From assembly GCA_041739085.1 (NCBI GenBank), contig JBGSON010000014.1, forward strand, positions 15,174 to 79,173: 64,000 nucleotides of DNA, written 5' to 3'. The DNA is from JBGSON01 sp041739085. Its GTDB lineage: Bacteria; Patescibacteriota; Gracilibacteria; CAIRYL01. The translations under genes were made by a program, and so were the position numbers. The notes beneath the pieces were generated by a model. That model was not told the origin of the DNA, did no database searches, and saw nothing but the letters and a program-made list of their open reading frames with translations. Below, piece by piece: positions 60,365 to 64,000 of the stretch (its first letter is position 1; the number at the start of each line of letters is the position of its first letter).

Positions 60365-60835
60365 ATGCTGAAACTCCATGAACCGTTCATCCCGTTTTCA
60401 CTTCAGGGTGACGATGGAAATACACATTCTCTCCAGGATTTTGCAGGGGAAAAAGCCGTCCTCTATTTTTATCCGAAAGATGATACCCCCGGATGCACTC
60501 TCCAGGCGAAAGGATTTGAGGACTATCTTGAGGACTTCAAAAAGCTCAACGCGAAGATCGCCGGCATTTCGCCGGATGGAAATGAATCCCACTGCCGATT
60601 CAAAGACAAGCATCACCTCAATTTTATTCTTCTCTCAGATCCAGACGGGGATTTTATGAAAACAATCGATGTATGGGGAGAAAAATCACTCTACGGAAAA
60701 AAGTACTTCGGAGTGCTGAGAACGACATTCCTTCTTGATGAACATGGGATCGTCCTGAAAATCTGGGAGAAGGTCCATCCGGAAGATCATGCGGAAGAGG
60801 TACTCGCTTTCATAAAAAGTCTTCCATCATCCTGA
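60365..60835 (+). CDS. bcp: Thioredoxin-dependent peroxiredoxin, Bcp/PrxQ type
   Basis: A 156-residue peroxidase. The peroxidatic Cys lies in YFYPKDDTPGCTLQAKGFED (~44). The usual resolving Cys five residues later (PGCTxEAC) is replaced by lysine (PGCTLQAK). The only other Cys is in ESHCRFKDKH (~82), so this is probably a one-Cys enzyme or uses a different partner. KYFGVLRTTFLLDEHGIVLK is conserved. Thioredoxin is coded at 44.5 kb. The last 26 bp overlap the convergent maf gene. Confidence 0.93.
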   Translation: MLKLHEPFIPFSLQGDDGNTHSLQDFAGEKAVLYFYPKDDTPGCTLQAKGFEDYLEDFKKLNAKIAGISPDGNESHCRFKDKHHLNFILLSDPDGDFMKTIDVWGEKSLYGKKYFGVLRTTFLLDEHGIVLKIWEKVHPEDHAEEVLAFIKSLPSS

Positions 60836-61403
60836 AAAATGTCGGGACAGGAAATCCGACGATATTCCAGAAATTACCTTCGATCCGGTCAATATATACG
60901 GAGCATTTCCCTTCCACGGCGATAGCTCCGCTCTTCCCTTCCCATTCATGAAGGTTCACAAGAAACTGAGCATCTTCTTTCGATATTTTTGAAAAATGTA
61001 CGTGCGATGTTTCATGGGAAACATTTCTTTTTTTCCCGGCAATTATGGCGATCCCGGATATAATGAGTTCTTTTTTCCCCGATTTATTGAGAAACATTTC
61101 CTTCGCGTGATCCTCTCCATCCGGTTTTCCCAAAATCACTCCTTCATCACTCACAACCAGGGTATCGACACCGACGACGACAGAGTCCGGGAATCGCGCG
61201 GAGACTTCTGCCGCCTTTCCGAGAGCAAAGCGTTCCGCATTTTTTTCGGGAGAAAGATGAGGGGCGATTATTTCCTGAAATTCGCTGTGGACAACGCGAA
61301 ATGCAATCCCCATCATTTCAAAGATGCGCCTGCGCTGGGGACTTTTCGAAGCCAGGATGAGCGGATTTTCCGGAGAAAAGAGTTTTTGGATTTTCTCAAT
61401 CAT
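60810..61403 (-). CDS. Maf-like nucleotide pyrophosphatase
   Basis: A 197-residue nucleoside triphosphate pyrophosphatase. Seen are LILASKSPQRRRIFEMMGI at residue 15, EKNAERFALGKAAEV, VVVGVDTLVVSDEGVILGKP, and the KISKEDAQFLVNLHEWEGKSGAIAVEG region with the family's E/K/G pattern. Such enzymes clean dTTP, UTP or modified nucleotides and can affect septation. It overlaps bcp at its 3' end and is divergent from trpCF. Confidence 0.9.
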   Translation of the reverse strand: MIEKIQKLFSPENPLILASKSPQRRRIFEMMGIAFRVVHSEFQEIIAPHLSPEKNAERFALGKAAEVSARFPDSVVVGVDTLVVSDEGVILGKPDGEDHAKEMFLNKSGKKELIISGIAIIAGKKRNVSHETSHVHFSKISKEDAQFLVNLHEWEGKSGAIAVEGKCSVYIDRIEGNFWNIVGFPVPTFFRMMEDFL

Positions 61404-61421
61404 GGATGGTCATACTATACT
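61393..61421 (+). promoter_or_regulatory. Promoter of trpCF
   Basis: TTCTCA (61393-61398), a 17-nt spacer and TATACT (61416-61421), ~40 bp before ATG 61461. It overlaps the start of the divergent maf gene. Confidence 0.4.
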
Positions 61422-61460
61422 GATGCATGAAGAGTATATCGAAGAGAATTAAATAATCCT

Positions 61461-62930
61461 ATGACCTCTCTCCAGGAAATCATCAGCCACAAAAGAAAGG
61501 AAGTGGAAGAAAGAAAGAATAGGTATTTCCGGGAACGGAAAACATTTGCTGTAAAAAATGCGCGGACAGGGAACCGTTTCCTGAAAGCCTTGAATATGAA
61601 GCATCCCGCCCCAAAGATCATTGCGGAGATCAAGCCTTCATCACCATCTTCTGGTTCGCTCTTCCGGGAAGGAGATTCCGTTGAGTCGATCGCCGCTCTC
61701 TATTCTTCCTTTGGCGTTTCAGCGATCTCGGTTCTTACGGATGAACGATTCTTTGGAGGGTCTCTTTCCAACCTCAGAGAAACCAAGGTCCACGCGAAAC
61801 ATATTCCTCTCCTCATGAAGGATTTTCTCGTGGATGAGATCCAGATCTATGAAGCCCGTGAATACGGAGCAGATGCAGTCCTTCTCATGAAGAGCGTTCT
61901 TAGTCTACGGGAGATCGAACATTTTCTTTCCGTCTCGAGGGAACTCGGACTCGATGCGATCGTCGAGGTCCATGATGAAAAAGAGCTCCAGGACATTTGC
62001 GAGTATACTTCCGCTGCGATCATCGGGATCAACAACCGCGATCTCAGCACATTCGAGATCGTCCCTCATGCATACCGGGATCTTTCCATGACAATCCCTG
62101 AAGAACGGAGAAAACATCTCGTGCTCATCGCGGAGAGCGGATACGGATCGCGGGAGGATATCCGGAAAAATGCTCCCGGAGCGGATGCCGTCCTCATCGG
62201 ATCATCGATTCTGACTTCCTCCGAAAGAGCAAAGACGCTCTTCGATATTCTCTCCGTCCCTCGAATAAAAGTATGCGGGATCACAACAGACGAAGACGCT
62301 CTTTTCCTTTCAAGACAATCTGATTATCTCGGATTCGTCTTTGCGGAAGAATCACCACGATTCGTCTCGGGGAAAACAGCACGCCACATTATTTCCCGGC
62401 TCAGCGAAACGATGAACGAAAAACGTCCGAAGTATGCCGGAGTATTCGTGAATCCTTCCCTGGTCGTCCTCGATGAATCGCGTTTCCTCGATGTCTTCCA
62501 ACTCCACGGGAATGAAAGTCCGGAATATGTGGCGGAACTCAAAGCGAAATTCCCGGGGAAGATCATCTGGAAAGCAATCCGGATCCGTTCGGAAGGCGAT
62601 CTCGAGAATATTCCCCGGTATTCCGCTGCTGACGCCGTCCTTCTTGATGCGTATTCCAAGGATTCATCAGGAGGAACGGGGAAAAGTATTCCTTCATCGC
62701 TGCTCGCAAAAATCCCGCAGTATCTCGACAAAGAACAGAAATTTGGTATCGCCGGCGGTCTTTCCGTTTCAAATATTAGAAAGGTCATCGGCGCCTGCCT
62801 TCCTGATTTCATCGATATTTCTTCCTCCCTGGAGTCATCACCGGGAAAAAAAGACTCTTCCCGCGGAGATGAGTTCTTTTCAGTCATGAATGCGCTGTTC
62901 CCCCAAAGACGTATTGCTTCAGAAAGATGA
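61461..62930 (+). CDS. trpCF: Bifunctional indole-3-glycerol-phosphate synthase / phosphoribosylanthranilate isomerase
   Basis: The product has 489 residues with two fused TIM barrels. TrpC half (1-265): IIAEIKPSSPSSGSL, ISVLTDERFFGGSLSNLRET, LLMKDFLVDEIQIYEAREYG, IIGINNRDLSTFE, LIAESGYGSREDI. TrpF half (270-485): PRIKVCGITTDEDALF, YLGFVFAEESPRFVS, FLDVFQLHGNESPEYV, LLDAYSKDSSGGTGKS and FGIAGGLSVSNIRKV. Such fusions are best known in enterobacteria. No other tryptophan gene is in the window. Either the rest is elsewhere, or the enzyme serves salvage or another route. Confidence 0.95.
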   Translation: MTSLQEIISHKRKEVEERKNRYFRERKTFAVKNARTGNRFLKALNMKHPAPKIIAEIKPSSPSSGSLFREGDSVESIAALYSSFGVSAISVLTDERFFGGSLSNLRETKVHAKHIPLLMKDFLVDEIQIYEAREYGADAVLLMKSVLSLREIEHFLSVSRELGLDAIVEVHDEKELQDICEYTSAAIIGINNRDLSTFEIVPHAYRDLSMTIPEERRKHLVLIAESGYGSREDIRKNAPGADAVLIGSSILTSSERAKTLFDILSVPRIKVCGITTDEDALFLSRQSDYLGFVFAEESPRFVSGKTARHIISRLSETMNEKRPKYAGVFVNPSLVVLDESRFLDVFQLHGNESPEYVAELKAKFPGKIIWKAIRIRSEGDLENIPRYSAADAVLLDAYSKDSSGGTGKSIPSSLLAKIPQYLDKEQKFGIAGGLSVSNIRKVIGACLPDFIDISSSLESSPGKKDSSRGDEFFSVMNALFPQRRIASER

Positions 62931-62935
62931 CTGTT

Positions 62936-64000
62936 TCATGACTGGAGTTTCTTCTGAAGAAGTTTTAGATTCTCCTTCGTCTCTTCCTTGTGCATCTCGA
63001 ATATTTTCGGATTGATTTTTCTTAATCCATGAAAGACCTCTTTCACGATCTCGAGGTCGCTCCAGGGAACCTCTTTCCCTCCGATATTCCTCGAGCTTTC
63101 CGCCCCGATCCCGGATATGACAATAGAATCCCCTTCTCCTGCTTTCTGTATGGCGAACGTGATGGCCATTTTCCGGTCAGGGATCTCCCAGAAATGCGGA
63201 GACTGATCTCCCTCTCTCCAGACCTTCGACTGGGCTAATCCGTACTTCACCTGTTCACGGATGACCTCCGCCGATTCTGTATACGGCTCGTCATCGGTGA
63301 GGATGACAAAATCCGCGATGTTTCCCGCGATCTGGCCCATTTTACTCCTCTTCGATTTGTCCCTGTCCCCCGTGCATCCGAAAACGACAAAAAGTGATTT
63401 TTTTCTCAACTCCTTCAGGGAGAGAAGCATCTTTTTTAGGGCGTTCGGTGTCACGGCAAAATCAATGAACACATCAAAATTCTGCCCGCAGTCCACCCTT
63501 TCGAGTCTTCCCTTTACTCCTGAAAATTTACGGAAGGCGGAAGTGATGAGATCGTGTGAAATCCCGACTTTTTCCGTGATGAGATACGCGAGAAGCGCAT
63601 TTTCCATGTTGTAGTCGCCCGGGATCGGGATTTCTACTGTTTTATTTCGGATTTGAAAGCGGATCCCGAAGTCTCCTTTTTCGAAGTAATTGGCGACAGC
63701 ATCCGCCCCGAGGGAATCCTGAGTGGAATACCAGACTTTCTTCGCCCTCACACGGATATCCCAACCTTTGGTCACATCGTCATCCCGGTTGAGAAACGCT
63801 GTTCCGTCATCTTTCAGGTAATCAGTAAAAAGTCGTTCTTTGAGAGCGGCATACTTCACGAACCCGCCATGATCATCGAGATGCTCTTCCGTGATATTTG
63901 TCACCCCCGCGAGATCGAACCGGATCCCCCAGAGCCGATACTGATCGATCGCGTGAGAGGAGACTTCGATCACCGCGACCTCAGCGTTGGAATCGACCGC
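62936..64000 (-). CDS. murE: UDP-N-acetylmuramoyl-tripeptide synthetase MurE, 5' end cut off by the window edge
   Basis: An open frame of ~354 codons enters from the right edge. Seen are AVIEVSSHAIDQYRLWGIRF, ITEEHLDDHGGFVKYAALKE, GDYNMENALLAYL, GVKGRLERVDCGQNFDVFID and LTDDEPYTESAEVIREQV. These match the middle and C-terminal domains of MurE, which adds the third amino acid to the peptidoglycan stem. The ATP-binding GTNGKT region lies beyond the window. The C-terminus is short. The DDEPYTE context differs from the classical DNPR motif of diaminopimelate enzymes, so the added residue cannot be told. Confidence 0.92.
   Translation of the reverse strand, partial: AVDSNAEVAVIEVSSHAIDQYRLWGIRFDLAGVTNITEEHLDDHGGFVKYAALKERLFTDYLKDDGTAFLNRDDDVTKGWDIRVRAKKVWYSTQDSLGADAVANYFEKGDFGIRFQIRNKTVEIPIPGDYNMENALLAYLITEKVGISHDLITSAFRKFSGVKGRLERVDCGQNFDVFIDFAVTPNALKKMLLSLKELRKKSLFVVFGCTGDRDKSKRSKMGQIAGNIADFVILTDDEPYTESAEVIREQVKYGLAQSKVWREGDQSPHFWEIPDRKMAITFAIQKAGEGDSIVISGIGAESSRNIGGKEVPWSDLEIVKEVFHGLRKINPKIFEMHKEETKENLKLLQKKLQS

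Noticed and set aside
60213..60371. A 52-codon plus-strand frame before bcp
   Set aside because: It covers the putative bcp promoter and overlaps the bcp start; its composition is not protein-like enough.
1..64000. UGA recoded as glycine (Gracilibacteria/SR1 code)
   Set aside because: TGA ends several full-length genes, including the long gene at 4971-4973, and conserved glycines are coded by GGN throughout.
1..64000. CRISPR array or insertion sequence
   Set aside because: No regularly spaced direct repeats of 25-40 bp and no transposase-like protein were found.

Overview
This window looks like a piece of a small bacterial chromosome from the Candidate Phyla Radiation (Patescibacteria), perhaps a Peregrinibacteria-like lineage. 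The placement is inferred from four things: many lineage-specific long or small proteins, scattered type IV secretion/DNA-transfer ATPases with small pilin-like proteins, sparse biosynthesis (single riboflavin and tryptophan genes without partners), and isolated cell-wall and surface genes. The genetic code appears standard: TAA, TAG and TGA all end genes, so the UGA-glycine code of Gracilibacteria/SR1 is not indicated. GC content is moderate, with one clearly AT-rich island at about 29.0-30.3 kb.

Layout. 0-10 kb is an accessory block. It holds a cut-off gene, a SAM methyltransferase, and two very long unrecognised proteins (1458-4973 and 6158-10201) that share a C-terminal domain of about 230 residues, with a proline-rich disordered protein between them. 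10-16.5 kb holds metal handling (CDF and ZIP transporters), a flavoprotein, a GIY-YIG protein, tRNA-Ser(CGA), a cytochrome b5-like lipoprotein, an RRM protein, a membrane-protein pseudogene with two in-frame stops, and ispH. 16.5-25 kb holds yjbQ, uppS, carbamate kinase, a large HD-GYP protein, nnrE, two unknowns and the CCA-adding enzyme. 25-28.7 kb holds infB, split by one in-frame TAA, and two type IV secretion pilin-like proteins.

28.8-30.3 kb is a run of hairpins followed by the AT-rich island. 30.3-33 kb is the pyrH-frr-rseP operon, next to a 934-residue unknown with traces of ion-transporter motifs. 36-39 kb holds rarA, a polysaccharide pyruvyltransferase gene and rplS. 39-44.9 kb holds an autoregulated-looking winged-helix regulator, a YggS-type PLP protein, an 875-bp gene-free structured region, a heat-shock operon (hrcA - solute-binding protein - grpE, with a CIRCE-like operator) and trxA. 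44.9-54.9 kb holds a VirD4-like ATPase, an RNase H, secD, a VirB4-like ATPase, a YgjP-like metallopeptidase and ribH. 55-64 kb holds nadE, an O-antigen ligase-like protein, alaS, bcp, maf, a trpC-trpF fusion and a truncated murE.

How the parts fit. Translation and ribosome recycling (infB, frr, rplS, alaS, cca, tRNA-Ser), envelope assembly (uppS, murE, secD, rseP, the pyruvyltransferase and ligase) and a DNA-uptake or conjugation-like machine (VirB4, VirD4-like, pilins) are spread out and do not form one operon. Many start codons follow a pyrimidine-rich leader and lack a Shine-Dalgarno sequence, while sigma-70-like promoters are easy to see. All identifications come from reading motifs; no database search was run.
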